64,000 nt of DNA from Billgrantia campisalis (GCF_022341425.1 NZ_JABFUC010000003.1:1-64000); one strand, 5' to 3'. Positions 28,401 to 36,918 are shown, counted from the stretch's first letter. A program made the numbers and translations. The notes: generated from the letters alone by a model not told the origin.

Positions 28401-29341
28401 ATATCGCCGGCCGGCTCGACGACCCGCGCTACCGGCGACTGGCCGACTACGCCAGGGCCAACTGTGAATACTGGGCGGGGCGGATCAGCCAGGCCTATGA
28501 GCACCTCGACGAGATCAACCCGCTCGAGCAGCCGATGACCATCGAGTGGCTGCCGTTCTCCGAGCATCCCCAGGTGGCCGCTGCCTGCTTCCAGGGCTGG
28601 GCGCTGTGCCTGCGCGGCGACTACCGTCGCGCCGAGCAGCAGGTGGAATCGGCCATTCGCCTGGCCGAGCGCATCGGCCACCCCGGGTCGCTGGCCATGT
28701 CGCTGCTGTTTGCTGCGGCGCTCTACCGTCAGCTGGGCCATGTGCACCTGGCGGCACGCCGCGCCGAGCAGGCGGTGGCGCTGACCGAGACCCCGGACCT
28801 GCACCTCTGGCAGGTCTCCGCCCAGGGCGTGCTCGGCTGGCGCCGGGCGCTCTCCGGCGACCGCGGCGGCCTGGAGAAGATCGAAGTGGCCCTCGAGGAG
28901 CTCAGCGAGATCACCGGGCGGGATCGCTATCACCGTCCGGCGCTGTGGTACAGCGACGCCTGCGTCGCGCTGGGGGAGCTGGTCACCGCCGAAGACTACC
29001 TGGATCAGTGCCTGATGATCGCCCGGGAGCGTAGCACCCTCTTCGTACCCGAGCTGGCCCTGCAGCTGGCCGGGGTGCGACAGCGCCTGGGGCATCCGCG
29101 CCACGAGGTGCGGGTGCTGGTGGAGCAGGCGCTGGCGTTTGCCCGCCAGCACGAGAACCGCCACCAGCAGCTGTGTGCCCTGGAGGCCTGGTTGACCCTG
29201 GTCGACAGCCACGACGCCTCGGCCCGGGACGTCTTCCGCACCCTGCTCGGCGAGGTGAGCCACAGCGACGCCCCGGTGCTGGTGCGTTGGCACACCCTGC
29301 TTGACCGCCGCCTGCCGCGTCCCGCCGATATCGAAGGCTGA
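25409..29341 (+). CDS. Large SARP-type regulator with cyclase-like, ATPase and TPR domains
   Basis: Predicted signal-integrating transcription regulator of 1310 aa. Order: winged-helix DNA-binding domain (about 15-110, SYDKVKALLVYLLLHSQPVNRASLAELLWPDQ family pattern); bacterial transcriptional activation domain (about 115-250); a nucleotide-cyclase-like domain (about 285-450, with GLNSGRVVYLP) that lacks obvious catalytic metal-binding aspartates; an AAA/STAND ATPase with Walker A GASGMGKS near 507 and Walker B VLMIDDLQWLDEPS near 626; then a helical TPR-like region to the end. This is the BTAD–cyclase–ATPase plan known from other bacteria. It starts 14 bp after miaE, so co-transcription is likely. 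Its target genes are unknown. Confidence 0.82.
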   Translation: MQDSNMQDACDDVQHPDSDQLALFGHFSLTLGDDALTQFSYDKVKALLVYLLLHSQPVNRASLAELLWPDQGLSSGRTNLRHALHCLRQSLGEEAERVLVVSRQTIAFRLPETWRFDLHELQRLLEGPHDVATLERLLERYRGDLVEELQLPSCTEFQRWLVQLRNEWRQRVIRFAEGVLERHDDVPDALLQALVSRFSGYGPFHERLVRQLADEGQLAAAHEQYNAYLQLLALSGQQPEPAFLQLARYWSDGKPDLQGLSPQGAFSRALAADSTPLREDEIEQRQLSVMAIRLRLKGELSARDETRASLALQIELMRWLEQQCHHLGGFWLPGATGGLGLACFGTHGPAHQLAELVALYEHCRRVLPDEIARHWSGEDEPPRIELAAGLNSGRVVYLPERQLVDPLGQVTQGSLELMSAAEGSELVISQEASQHMPPALDLQPRLASRLVASDGRVRLRALVLGHNEGGRDAMPPSLVGRESALRTLRDALARAGIGLRQSVLVRGASGMGKSALMVGFRQLELSRDAAICWQPTTRLSVLEPYGVARALLRWRLEGELDAEALTGLLAEHPDMPLSDDQLALLEEALGVRESPEVTRLAKSGEAAELVVALLCRVIEGQAAERTLVLMIDDLQWLDEPSFRVLAGLQARLPINCAFLLVASHHGREALPSRLHWDQQLTLSHLDAMQSSRLLSQLARRYRLHLSPRLRGQIIERCDGVPLYMQEICRRLEMDRREGRSVHLDELPRGLLGLLASRIDQLDGDREVAHVAAVLGRRFRLDFLTECSGWELPRLNRALEQMRRLEIIEPVGAEEGGREYQFSHQLLQEAAYLSCPRDVRVRIHRQVVSLIEERFPMWIGRHPGDFATHLRRSGHYARGARYFELAAREALKVSANRTALRMADFGLASLRHVEEQAEREVSLLTVRGQAAFALEGHGSPTAHESFVRARELLVTLESCSGEESDDLEQAFLVKWGLWVGCSQRHAHADAFSLAARLADIAGRLDDPRYRRLADYARANCEYWAGRISQAYEHLDEINPLEQPMTIEWLPFSEHPQVAAACFQGWALCLRGDYRRAEQQVESAIRLAERIGHPGSLAMSLLFAAALYRQLGHVHLAARRAEQAVALTETPDLHLWQVSAQGVLGWRRALSGDRGGLEKIEVALEELSEITGRDRYHRPALWYSDACVALGELVTAEDYLDQCLMIARERSTLFVPELALQLAGVRQRLGHPRHEVRVLVEQALAFARQHENRHQQLCALEAWLTLVDSHDASARDVFRTLLGEVSHSDAPVLVRWHTLLDRRLPRPADIEG

Positions 29342-29373
29342 GCCGGCTCGCCCTCAGCCAAGACCGCCAACGT

Positions 29374-29406
29374 CAAGACGGCCGCCCCAGGGGGGCGGCC
29401 GTCTTG
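29374..29406. terminator. Bidirectional terminator
   Basis: CAAGACGGCCGCCCC, loop AGG, GGGGCGGCCGTCTTG: a 15-bp perfect stem between the convergent regulator gene and the ykgJ-like gene. Confidence 0.85.
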
Positions 29407-29437
29407 GCATTCGGGGGAATGGCAGCCGCCGGGCGGC

Positions 29438-29704
29438 TCAGGTGCTGAGCTCGAGCGCGCTGATGCGGGCCAGCGCCTGATCACGGTGCTCGCCGCACAG
29501 CTCGCGGTCGAAGCGGAAGGCCGCGCACACCGCCGGGCGCCGCGGGTCGCCGAACAGGCGGCAGAGATTGGCGTCGTCCAGCTGCACGCAGCGCTCGCCG
29601 GCCGGCTTGCCACGTGGCATGCCGGGAATCGGTGAGCTGATCGAGGGCGCGATACAGCAGGCGCCGCAGCCCGGCCGGCAGTCCTTGCTTACAGTGTCGC
29701 TCAC
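29438..29704 (-). CDS. YkgJ-family cysteine-cluster protein
   Basis: An 88-aa protein with eight or so cysteines arranged as in the YkgJ family, thought to chelate zinc or iron: CRPGCGACC near the N-terminus (residues 9-17), then ERCVQL, NLCRLFGD, AVCAAFRF and ELCGEH. It starts at GTG 29704, overlapping the queD stop as GTGA, so it is the last gene of the queuosine operon. Family members often sit near RNA-modification genes, but no activity is established. Function here is unknown beyond metal binding. Confidence 0.8.
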   Translation of the reverse strand: MSDTVSKDCRPGCGACCIAPSISSPIPGMPRGKPAGERCVQLDDANLCRLFGDPRRPAVCAAFRFDRELCGEHRDQALARISALELST

Positions 29705-30546
29705 GGCGCCGCTTCCGCGATGGCGCCCTTGTCGACCCCCTCATAGGCCTGTACCCGTGTGCTGTGCCCGGTGTCGGCGGCGATCCGCTCGGCCAGCCAG
29801 CGGGCGATATGCTCGACGGTGGTGGGGGTGGGCAGCGTATGGCAGCGGCTGGCGGGCAGGCGCAGGAAGAAGCTGCCCTGCGCCGAGCGGTAGCGGGTGG
29901 TGAGCCGGGGCGGATAGCTCGGCTCCGTTTCCGCGACGATGTCCTGGGCATCCACCAGATAGCTGTCCGCCAGGCGCTCGGCCCACTCGGCTTCCAGCTC
30001 CGGACAGCGCTGCCCCTGCTGCCAGATATGCAGGCGCGAACGGTGGCCGTGGGCGATGCGCTGGCAGTTGCCGGCATGCCGGCGCAGCCCGTGGCTGTAG
30101 GTATAGGCGGCGCCGTCGATGGCCTCGTCGCGCAGGGTCAGGCGAATCGCCTCGACCCGTTCGGGGGGCTGGCGGGTCAGCGTCTCGCCGAGGTGCTCGC
30201 CCAGCCGCTGCGGGGTGATCGCCTCCCAGGGCAGCAGAGTGATGGCCTGGCGCGGCGCACGAATCTCCATGGCGTAGGGCTGGGTAGTGCGCACACAGAG
30301 CCCTTCGGGACAGTCACTGACGGTCACGCCGGGCGCCCGGGTGGGAATCAGCAGGGTGTGATCGGCGCCGGCGTCCAGGCGCGACTTGATCCAGGGTTTC
30401 ACCTCGCCGAAATCGAACAGCATGCCGTCCTCGCCCAGCTCGCCGTCGAGCTCGGCGTCGACCAGCCAGCTGGCGCCGATCAGCCCGCGCTGCGGACACC
30501 ACAGCGAGACATCGAGCTGGGTCAGGCGGTTGACGAATAGCGTCAT
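29701..30546 (-). CDS. queD: 6-carboxytetrahydropterin synthase-like protein with two PTPS repeats
   Basis: Queuosine-precursor enzyme converting dihydroneopterin triphosphate to 6-carboxytetrahydropterin. It has 281 aa, about twice the usual 120 aa, and contains two PTPS-like repeats. Repeat 1 (1-145) keeps DFGEVK (45-50) and DHTLL (62-66), but the zinc-binding HGH is replaced by GAS (24-26). Repeat 2 (146-281) has the zinc and catalytic set: His152, Cys161, HGH at 166-168, His236 and Glu269. The gene starts at ATG 30546, sharing bases with the queE stop (TGATG). The operon context queC-queE-queD makes the role secure; the division of labour between repeats is inferred. Confidence 0.85.
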   Translation of the reverse strand: MTLFVNRLTQLDVSLWCPQRGLIGASWLVDAELDGELGEDGMLFDFGEVKPWIKSRLDAGADHTLLIPTRAPGVTVSDCPEGLCVRTTQPYAMEIRAPRQAITLLPWEAITPQRLGEHLGETLTRQPPERVEAIRLTLRDEAIDGAAYTYSHGLRRHAGNCQRIAHGHRSRLHIWQQGQRCPELEAEWAERLADSYLVDAQDIVAETEPSYPPRLTTRYRSAQGSFFLRLPASRCHTLPTPTTVEHIARWLAERIAADTGHSTRVQAYEGVDKGAIAEAAP

Positions 30547-31190
30547 CAGTCGATCCCCGCGATCTTGTGGGTCTGCAGCGACAGTCGCCACTGGGGATGG
30601 GCCAGGCAGTAGGCCACGGTGTCGGCCATGCGGGCACCGGGCTCGCCCAGCGGGGCGGTGTCCATGGGCTGCAGGAAGAAGTGGTCGAAGTCGAGCCCGG
30701 CGAAGCGCGCCGGCGGCGCATCAGCCTGGGGGTAGACCAGCTTCAGCTCGTCGCCGGCGGTGATCGCCAGTTCGCTGGCGCCCTTGGGGCTGACGCACAG
30801 CCAGTCGATGCCGGCGGGGGCGGGTAGGGTGCCGTTGGTCTCCACCGCGACCTCGAAACCGCGCGCGTGCATGGCGCGGATCAGCGGCTCGTCGAGCTGC
30901 AGCAGCGGTTCGCCGCCGGTGAACACCACATAGGGGGTCGCCACACCGTCCTGGTCGGGCCACAGCGCCGTGAGGTGCTCGGCGAGGGCCTCCGCGCTGG
31001 CAAATCGCCCGCCGTTCTGGCCGTCGGTGCCGACGAAATCGGTGTCGCAGAAGGTGCAGGCCGCCGTGGCGCGGTCCTGTTCGCGTCCCGACCAGAGGTT
31101 GCAGCCGGTGAAGCGGCAGAAGACGCTGGCGCGCCCCGCCTGGCCGCCTTCCCCCTGCAGGGTGTAGAAGGCCTCCTTGACGTGATACAT
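30546..31190 (-). CDS. queE: 7-carboxy-7-deazaguanine synthase (radical SAM)
   Basis: Radical SAM enzyme that rearranges 6-carboxytetrahydropterin to 7-carboxy-7-deazaguanine in queuosine biosynthesis. The 214-aa protein has the QueE-type cluster motif C-x14-C-x2-C: Cys30 in FTGCNLWSGR, then Cys45 and Cys48 in CTFCDTDF. The N-terminus YHVKEAFYTLQGEGGQAGR and the VVFTGGEPLLQLD block near residue 88 are typical. Its ATG at 31190 shares one base with the queC stop (TGATG), and its own stop overlaps queD, so the three are translationally coupled. Confidence 0.94.
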   Translation of the reverse strand: MYHVKEAFYTLQGEGGQAGRASVFCRFTGCNLWSGREQDRATAACTFCDTDFVGTDGQNGGRFASAEALAEHLTALWPDQDGVATPYVVFTGGEPLLQLDEPLIRAMHARGFEVAVETNGTLPAPAGIDWLCVSPKGASELAITAGDELKLVYPQADAPPARFAGLDFDHFFLQPMDTAPLGEPGARMADTVAYCLAHPQWRLSLQTHKIAGID

Positions 31191-31900
31191 CAGTGCTCTC
31201 CCGGGGTGGGCCGCTTTACATAGCCGATGGGGTCCACGGCACCATTGGCGGCAAAGGCCGCCAGCCGCTCGCGGCAGCTGCCGCAGGTCCCGCAGGCCAG
31301 CTCCTCGCCCAGGTAGCAGGTCCAGGTGTTGGCGTAGTCCAGCCCCATGGCCAGGCCCTCGGCGAGGATCTCGGCCTTGCTGGCGCGCAGATAGGGGGCG
31401 TGGAGTTCCACGGCCTCGAAGTTGGCGATACCGGCCACGGCGTTCATCGCCTCGACGAACTCGGGGCGACAGTCGGGATAGAGCACGTGGTCGCCGCCGT
31501 GGGCGCCGTAGTCGACCCGCCGGGCACCGATGTTCACTGCCTTGGCGATGGCCAGCGACAGCAGAATCATATTGCGATTGGGTACCACGGTGGCGGTGAG
31601 GTTCTCCTCGCCGTAGTCGCCCTCGGGCATCGCGCGGCTGGCATCGGTGAGCGCCGAGTTGTCGATCAGCCCATGGATGGCGCGGATATCCACCACCTGA
31701 TGGGGCACGCCGAGCTCCCGGCACACCTGGGTCGCCACCTCGAGTTCACGGGAATGGCGCTGACCATAGTCGAAGGAGAGGGCGTGGACCTCGAGGCCTT
31801 CGCGCAGGGCGCGGTGCAGCACGGTGAAGGAGTCCATGCCGCCGGAATAGATCACCACGGTGGCGCGGCCGGCCGCCGGGTCGGTTGTTGAATCCGTCAT
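31190..31900 (-). CDS. queC: 7-cyano-7-deazaguanine synthase
   Basis: ATP-dependent conversion of 7-carboxy-7-deazaguanine to preQ0. The 236-aa protein has the PP-loop SGGMDS (19-24) after VVIYS, the [12 protein letters not shown] block near 49, and a C-terminal zinc site [15 protein letters not shown] near residues 190-205. The ATG at 31900 was chosen because similarity begins there; the sequence is open further upstream but without family features. It is the first gene of queC-queE-queD-ykgJ. The 155-bp upstream gap to the IclR gene shows no recognisable preQ1 riboswitch. Confidence 0.95.
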   Translation of the reverse strand: MTDSTTDPAAGRATVVIYSGGMDSFTVLHRALREGLEVHALSFDYGQRHSRELEVATQVCRELGVPHQVVDIRAIHGLIDNSALTDASRAMPEGDYGEENLTATVVPNRNMILLSLAIAKAVNIGARRVDYGAHGGDHVLYPDCRPEFVEAMNAVAGIANFEAVELHAPYLRASKAEILAEGLAMGLDYANTWTCYLGEELACGTCGSCRERLAAFAANGAVDPIGYVKRPTPGEH

Positions 31901-32055
31901 GGGGAAACTCTTGTCGGAGAATTTAGATGGCCGGGGTCCGGTCCGGCAGGGGCCATATTCTACTTGACTGCAAAGAGGAGGGGAAATGCTGCTGCGTCGT
32001 GTGAAATCATGCAGCGATCCAGTTGCCCCAGGTGATTCACTGACCATTGCAAACG

Positions 32056-32877
32056 CTAAAGGTCACTCAGCCTACGAGGCTCAAGTTCATTTTTGATGTT
32101 CTTGGCAACTGATTTTAGTTTGGGGCCCAGGCTTTCGACCAGCTTGTCTCGGGTGAGTCGCAGGCTGGAGCCACCGCAGTTAATGGCCATCACCTCGGCA
32201 CCGCCCTCGAGGATAAGCGGCAGCGCCACGGCGCTGACCTCGGGCTGCCAGTCTCCTTCGGAGAGGCAGAAACCATACTCCCTGTAATCGGCCAGGCTCT
32301 TTTCAATGCCGGCTTTGATCCTGGTCCAGTCTCCTTTGTGGATCTCTTTGAGTTCCTCCATGACCTGCTGACGTCGCTCGGCGGAAATGCCGCAGAGCCA
32401 GGCCCGTCCGATCGCCGACGTCGCCATGGGCAGGCGTGATCCCACCTCGAGTCGCATGATAAGGGGGCCGCTGCCGTGGCAGGTCTCCAGGTACATCATC
32501 GAGGTGCGATCGGCGGTGCCCAGGCTGACGTTGCAGTCGGTGGCATCGGCGAGACGCTGCAGATGTGGGCGGGCGATATCGCGAATGCCCATGTTGGCCA
32601 GGTAGCGATAGCCGAGTGCCAGCACCCCGGCGCCGAGGCGGTACTTCTCTATGTCGGGGTTGCGCTGCAGGTAGCCGAGCTGGGTCAGGGTGTAGGTAAG
32701 CCGCGACACCGTGGGCCGCGGGATACCGGTGCGGCTGGAGAGGTCTGCATTGCCCAGGTACTCCTCGCCGGCGCCGAAGGCGCGCAGCAGTTCCAGGCCG
32801 CGAGCCAGGGCAGTGACGAAGTTGCGGTCCTTGCTGGCCTGTTCCGGCTCGTCTTCACGGGGAATCGTCTGTGTCAT
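32056..32877 (-). CDS. IclR-family transcriptional regulator
   Basis: A 273-aa regulator with an N-terminal winged helix-turn-helix (about residues 18-85: [40 protein letters not shown] family pattern) and a C-terminal effector domain (about 95-265) with SAIGRAWL and [20 protein letters not shown]. PcaR/PobR-type IclR proteins look similar and sense aromatic or dicarboxylic acids. ATG 32877 follows AGGA; an in-frame ATG at 32901 would add eight residues. It lies next to a LysR gene and an acyl-CoA catabolic operon. IclR-like dyads occur at several promoters from 33.9 to 51.7 kb, making it a candidate regulator of them. The effector is unknown. Confidence 0.88.
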   Translation of the reverse strand: MTQTIPREDEPEQASKDRNFVTALARGLELLRAFGAGEEYLGNADLSSRTGIPRPTVSRLTYTLTQLGYLQRNPDIEKYRLGAGVLALGYRYLANMGIRDIARPHLQRLADATDCNVSLGTADRTSMMYLETCHGSGPLIMRLEVGSRLPMATSAIGRAWLCGISAERRQQVMEELKEIHKGDWTRIKAGIEKSLADYREYGFCLSEGDWQPEVSAVALPLILEGGAEVMAINCGGSSLRLTRDKLVESLGPKLKSVAKNIKNELEPRRLSDL

Positions 32878-32922
32878 CGGCAGCCATCCTGAGCTAAGCA
32901 TTTCGGAACCTAGTATCGCATA

Positions 32923-33822
32923 TCAGGCGCCGTCTGCCTGCCCGATCCCCTCGACGATATCGATCAACAGGTCGCGGTTGGGGGTCTCGCCTTCCTTTAA
33001 CCAGACGCACAGGGACTGGTGGCGGATGGTTACATCGCTCAGGGGCAGGAAGACCACGTTGGAGAAGTGACTGCCGGCCAGTGCCGCGGGCACCAGGGCC
33101 ACCCCCATGCCGTGAGCGATCAGGGCGACGATGGTCAGCCACTGGGAAACCTCGTGGGTGATGGTGGGCTTCAGGTCGGCGACATGGAAGAGGCCGAGGA
33201 TACGGTCGTAGTAGTGGGGCGAGAGGTCGCGGCGGAACATCACCAGCGGCTCGCCGGCGAGATCGCGCAGGCTCAGCGCGCTGCGCGAGGCCAGGGGGTG
33301 GTGGCGCGGCAGGCAGCCGAGGAAGGGCTCGTCGGCCAGTGCCAGGGTGTCCAGCGTCTCGGGCAGCGGCATGGCGTGGATGAAGCCGATATCCAGCTGC
33401 CCCGTCTCCAGTCCCTGGACCTGGTCGGCGGAGTTGCGCTCCAGCAGCTGGATCTCGATCCCGGGATGGGTGGCCTGCAGCGCCTGCAATGCCCGGGGCA
33501 GGCGGCGAAAGAGCATCGCCGGAGTGAAGCCGACCCGCAGCACCCCCGAGGCCCCCTCGGCGATACGGCGTACCAGCTTTCGGGACTCCTCCAGATCCTC
33601 CAGCAGCCGGCGTGCCTGGCGCTGGAAGGCCTCGCCCGCGCTGGTCAGGGCCACGTGCTTGCTGCTGCGCGCCAGCAGTTGCACGCCGAGTTCCTCTTCC
33701 AGCTGGCGCAGGCTGGCGCTTAACGGCGGCTGGGAAATATGCAGCCGCTGGGCGGCGCGACCGAAGTGGAGCTCCTCGGCGAGCACCAGAAAGTAGCGTA
33801 GCTGGCGGAAGGTCAGGGCCAT
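32923..33822 (-). CDS. LysR-family transcriptional regulator
   Basis: A 299-aa regulator with the LysR helix-turn-helix at residues 1-65 (FRQLRYFLVLAEELHFGRAAQRLHISQPPLS family pattern) and a two-lobed effector domain (about 90-290) resembling the BenM/CatM group. It is divergent from the dehydrogenase–CoA-transferase–TRAP operon with 133 bp between starts, the usual arrangement for a LysR activator and its target. The shared region holds ATACTATCGTAT (33859-33870), a plausible LysR-type dyad. The effector may be the substrate or CoA ester of that operon. Confidence 0.9.
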   Translation of the reverse strand: MALTFRQLRYFLVLAEELHFGRAAQRLHISQPPLSASLRQLEEELGVQLLARSSKHVALTSAGEAFQRQARRLLEDLEESRKLVRRIAEGASGVLRVGFTPAMLFRRLPRALQALQATHPGIEIQLLERNSADQVQGLETGQLDIGFIHAMPLPETLDTLALADEPFLGCLPRHHPLASRSALSLRDLAGEPLVMFRRDLSPHYYDRILGLFHVADLKPTITHEVSQWLTIVALIAHGMGVALVPAALAGSHFSNVVFLPLSDVTIRHQSLCVWLKEGETPNRDLLIDIVEGIGQADGA

Positions 33823-33858
33823 GGGAGTCTCCTGCTGGGGCGGGCAATCATATGGAAA

Positions 33859-33870
33859 ATACTATCGTAT
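33859..33870. promoter_or_regulatory. Candidate LysR-type binding dyad
   Basis: ATACTATCGTAT: ATAC and GTAT arms around 4 nt, in the divergent region. BenM/CatM-type sites use ATAC-N7-GTAT, so the spacing differs. A GGTAATCGGTATTGG segment follows. Confidence 0.35.
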
Positions 33871-33907
33871 CTTCGGTAATCGGTATTGGAAGCGGCGCGG
33901 AATCGGC

Positions 33908-33923
33908 TTCTAGTATGCGGAAT
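33908..33923. promoter_or_regulatory. 16-bp dyad motif, copy 1 (IclR-like)
   Basis: TTCTAGTATGCGGAAT, 33 bp before the start codon of the AidB-like dehydrogenase. It matches the group at 43009, 47794, 51639 and 51720 (shared TT, then A at position 8, G at position 10 and final AAT). Confidence 0.5.
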
Positions 33924-33955
33924 ATAATATCAAAACCGCAGAAGAGGAGACGAGC

Positions 33956-35725
33956 GTGTCCGAGTCCATCCACCGCAACATTCCCGACAGTCGGGGCCAC
34001 AACGCCTTCACCGTGGACCCCGAGTTTGCGCGGCTGCTGGCGATCTATCTGGAACCCGAGCTGCGCGAGCACCTGGCCCCGGCCTTCCACGAACTGGGTG
34101 AGCTGGTGGGCGACGAGCTGGAGTCCCTGGCCCTGGAGGCCGACCGCCATCCCCCGGTGCTGCAGCTGCGCACCCGCAACGGTGCCGACCTGCAGCGCAT
34201 CGACAAGCATCCGGCCTATCGCCGGCTCGAGCACTACGCCTATTCTCATTTCGGGCTGGCCGCCATGTCCCATCGTGGCGGGGTGCTCGGCTGGCCCGAG
34301 CCGCTGCCGCCCATCGCCAAGTACGGCCTGACCTATCTCTTCGTGCAGGCGGAGTTCGGGCTCTGCTGCCCGCTCAGCATGACTGACTCCCTGACCCGCA
34401 CCCTGCGCAAGTTCGGCTCCGAGGAGTTGATCGAGCGCTATCTCGGCAACCTGACCGCCCAGGACGAGGAGCAGCTCTTCCAGGGCGCCATGTTCATGAC
34501 CGAGCAGGATGCCGGCTCCGACGTGGGGGCGATCACCACCGAGGCGCGCTTCGAGGAGGGCGTCTGGCGCCTCTATGGCGACAAGTGGTTCTGCTCCAAT
34601 CCGGATGCTGCCCTGGCCATGGTGCTGGCGCGCCCGGTGGGCGGCGAGCCGGGGACCCGCGGCCTGACGCTCTTCCTGCTGCCGCGCCGCCTGGCCGACG
34701 GTAGCCTCAACCGCTACCGCATCCTGCGCCTCAAGGACAAGCTGGGGACCCGCTCCATGGCCAGCGGTGAGATCGTCCTGGAGGGGGCCGAGGCCTATGT
34801 GGTGGGCGAGTCGGGCAAGGGCTTCAAGCAGATGACCGACATGATCAACATGTCGCGGCTCTCCAACGGTGTACGCTCAGCCGGCCTGATGCGCCGGGCG
34901 GTCAACGAGGCACTGTTCATCGCCCGCCACCGGGTGGCCTTCGGTCGCCGGCTGATCGACCTGCCCCTGATGCAGCGTCAGCTGCTCAAGATGCTGCTCA
35001 CCGCCGAGCAGGGGCGCAGCCTGGTCTTCCATACCGCCGACTGTCTGCGCCGCGCCGATGGTGGTGACGCGGAGGCCGCCAAGTTGCTGCGTATCCTCAC
35101 CCCCCTGATCAAGTTCCGCACCACCCGGGATGCCCGCAAGGTGGCCGGCGACGGCATGGAGGTGCGCGGCGGCTGCGGCTACATCGAGGAGTGGTCGGAT
35201 GCCCGGGTGCTGCGCGACGCCCATCTCGGCTCCATCTGGGAGGGCACCAGCAACATCGTGGCCCTGGACGTCTTCCGCGCCATCCGTCGCGAGGGCACCC
35301 TGCCGGTGCTGGCGAGCTACCTGCGGCGTCTGCTGGACGAGTCGGCGCTGGGCCAGGGCGAGCGTGCGCTGCTGGGCGAGCTGCTGGCCAAGGGAGTGAG
35401 CGCCGCCGAGCGCGTCGCCGCCAATCCCCAGGACGAGGCCGAGGTGCGGCGCATCGCCACTACCCTCTACCATCTCGCCTCGGCGGTCTTCCTGGCCTGG
35501 GAGGCGGGGCAACAGCACGATGACCGGCGGCGTCAGGCCCTGGCCGCCCTGGTGATGCGCTACCGCCTGCTGCCCCAGGATCCGCTGGCGGTGGACGAGG
35601 TGCCCGCGGCGTCGCTCGCCGAGCTGCTCGCCGAGACGCCCCTGGACGCCGCGGCGGTCGAGCGGCTGATCGCTGGCCTGGGGCTGCCCGAGGCGGCGCC
35701 GCACGCCGAGGGGGTGACGGCATGA
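33956..35725 (+). CDS. Long acyl-CoA dehydrogenase, AidB-like layout
   Basis: A 589-aa flavoprotein dehydrogenase, about 200 aa longer than classical acyl-CoA dehydrogenases. It has MFMTEQDAGSDVGA near residue 180, GDKWFCSNPDA near 208, DKLGTRSMASGEI near 260, RRLIDLPLMQRQLLKM near 338, and GGCGYIEEW followed by SIWEGTSNIVALDVFRAI near 425; the last matches the AidB pattern with Glu at the usual catalytic position. A C-terminal helical extension (about 450-589) completes it. It starts at GTG 33956 with GAGGAG upstream. It is the first gene of an operon with a CoA-transferase and a TRAP transporter, so it probably oxidises the CoA ester of the imported acid. The substrate is unknown. Confidence 0.85.
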   Translation: MSESIHRNIPDSRGHNAFTVDPEFARLLAIYLEPELREHLAPAFHELGELVGDELESLALEADRHPPVLQLRTRNGADLQRIDKHPAYRRLEHYAYSHFGLAAMSHRGGVLGWPEPLPPIAKYGLTYLFVQAEFGLCCPLSMTDSLTRTLRKFGSEELIERYLGNLTAQDEEQLFQGAMFMTEQDAGSDVGAITTEARFEEGVWRLYGDKWFCSNPDAALAMVLARPVGGEPGTRGLTLFLLPRRLADGSLNRYRILRLKDKLGTRSMASGEIVLEGAEAYVVGESGKGFKQMTDMINMSRLSNGVRSAGLMRRAVNEALFIARHRVAFGRRLIDLPLMQRQLLKMLLTAEQGRSLVFHTADCLRRADGGDAEAAKLLRILTPLIKFRTTRDARKVAGDGMEVRGGCGYIEEWSDARVLRDAHLGSIWEGTSNIVALDVFRAIRREGTLPVLASYLRRLLDESALGQGERALLGELLAKGVSAAERVAANPQDEAEVRRIATTLYHLASAVFLAWEAGQQHDDRRRQALAALVMRYRLLPQDPLAVDEVPAASLAELLAETPLDAAAVERLIAGLGLPEAAPHAEGVTA

Positions 35726-36918
35726 ACGTACCGCTTACCTCCCTGAACGGCATTCGTGTCATCGATCTGAGCCGGGTGCTGGGCGGCCCCTACTGCACCC
35801 AGGTGCTCGCCGACCACGGCGCCGACGTGATCAAGATCGAGCCACCCAGCGGCGACGAGACCCGCGGCTGGGGCCCCCCCTTCTCGGGGGACGCCTCCTC
35901 CTACTTCCATGGCCTCAACCGCGGCAAGCGGGGCATGGCGCTGGATCTGCGCCAGGAGGCGGGCCGGGCGCTGCTGCTCGAGCTGCTGGAAACCGCCGAC
36001 GTGCTGGTGGAGAACTTCAAACCGGGCACCCTGGAGAAGTGGGGGCTGGGCTACGAGATCCTCAAGGCGCGTTTTCCGTGGTTGATCCACTGCCGGATCA
36101 GCGGCTTCGGCGCCGACGGCCCCCTCGGCGGATTGCCCGGCTACGATGCGGTGATCCAAGCCATGGCCGGGCTGATGAGCGTCAACGGCGAGGCCGACGG
36201 TGAGCCGCTGCGGGTCGGCCTGCCCATCGTCGACATCGTCACCGGCCTCAATGCGGTGATCGGGATCAGTCTGGCGCTGCACGAGCGGGCCTGCAGCGGG
36301 GAGGGGCAGTTCGTCGAGGCGGCGCTGTTCGATTCGGGACTGTCGCTGATGCACCCGCACTTCCCCAATGTCTTCTACGGCGGGCCGGCGCCGCGGCGCA
36401 CCGGCAATGCCCATCCCAACATCGCGCCCTACGAGGTGTACCGCACCGCTACCCGGCCGCTCTTCCTGACCGTGGGCAACAACGGCCAGTTCGCCAAGCT
36501 GTGCGAGATGCTCGGCTGTCCCGAACTGGTGGAGGATCCGCGTTTCGTCGACAACGGGGCGCGCCTGACCCATCGCGAGGCGCTGCGCGAGGCCCTGGAG
36601 GCGGTGCTGGCCGACCAGGACGGCACGACACTGGCGGAGCGCCTGATCCGCGCCGGGGTGCCCTGCGGACCGGTGATGGAGACCCATGACATCCTGGCGC
36701 ACCCGCACACCGCCCATCGGGAGATGATCGTCGATATCGGCGCCTATCGGGGCACCGGCTCGCCGATCAAGTTGGGGCGGACGCCGGCTTGCTATCGGCG
36801 GCCACCGCCGCGCTTCGCCGAGCACACCGATGAAGTCCTCACCGAACTGGGCATCGTCCCGGCCAGGCTGGCCGAACTGCGCGCCCAGGGGGTGATTCCC
36901 GAGCCGCGCCTCGAGTGA
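35722..36918 (+). CDS. Class III (CaiB/BaiF) CoA-transferase
   Basis: A 398-aa family III CoA-transferase: IDLSRVLGGPYCTQVLADHGAD at the N-terminus (family block), DETRGWGPPFSGDASSYF near 45-62, and YDAVIQAMAGLMSVNGE with predicted catalytic Asp142. It resembles the transferase at 9043 in layout. Its ATG overlaps the dehydrogenase stop (ATGA), so translation is coupled. It likely activates the acid delivered by the downstream TRAP system using succinyl-CoA or another donor. Acceptor and donor cannot be read from sequence. Confidence 0.87.
   Translation: MNVPLTSLNGIRVIDLSRVLGGPYCTQVLADHGADVIKIEPPSGDETRGWGPPFSGDASSYFHGLNRGKRGMALDLRQEAGRALLLELLETADVLVENFKPGTLEKWGLGYEILKARFPWLIHCRISGFGADGPLGGLPGYDAVIQAMAGLMSVNGEADGEPLRVGLPIVDIVTGLNAVIGISLALHERACSGEGQFVEAALFDSGLSLMHPHFPNVFYGGPAPRRTGNAHPNIAPYEVYRTATRPLFLTVGNNGQFAKLCEMLGCPELVEDPRFVDNGARLTHREALREALEAVLADQDGTTLAERLIRAGVPCGPVMETHDILAHPHTAHREMIVDIGAYRGTGSPIKLGRTPACYRRPPPRFAEHTDEVLTELGIVPARLAELRAQGVIPEPRLE

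Noticed and set aside
31901..32055. preQ1 riboswitch upstream of queC
   Set aside because: I could not find the conserved aptamer layout; only weak promoter-like sequence is visible.
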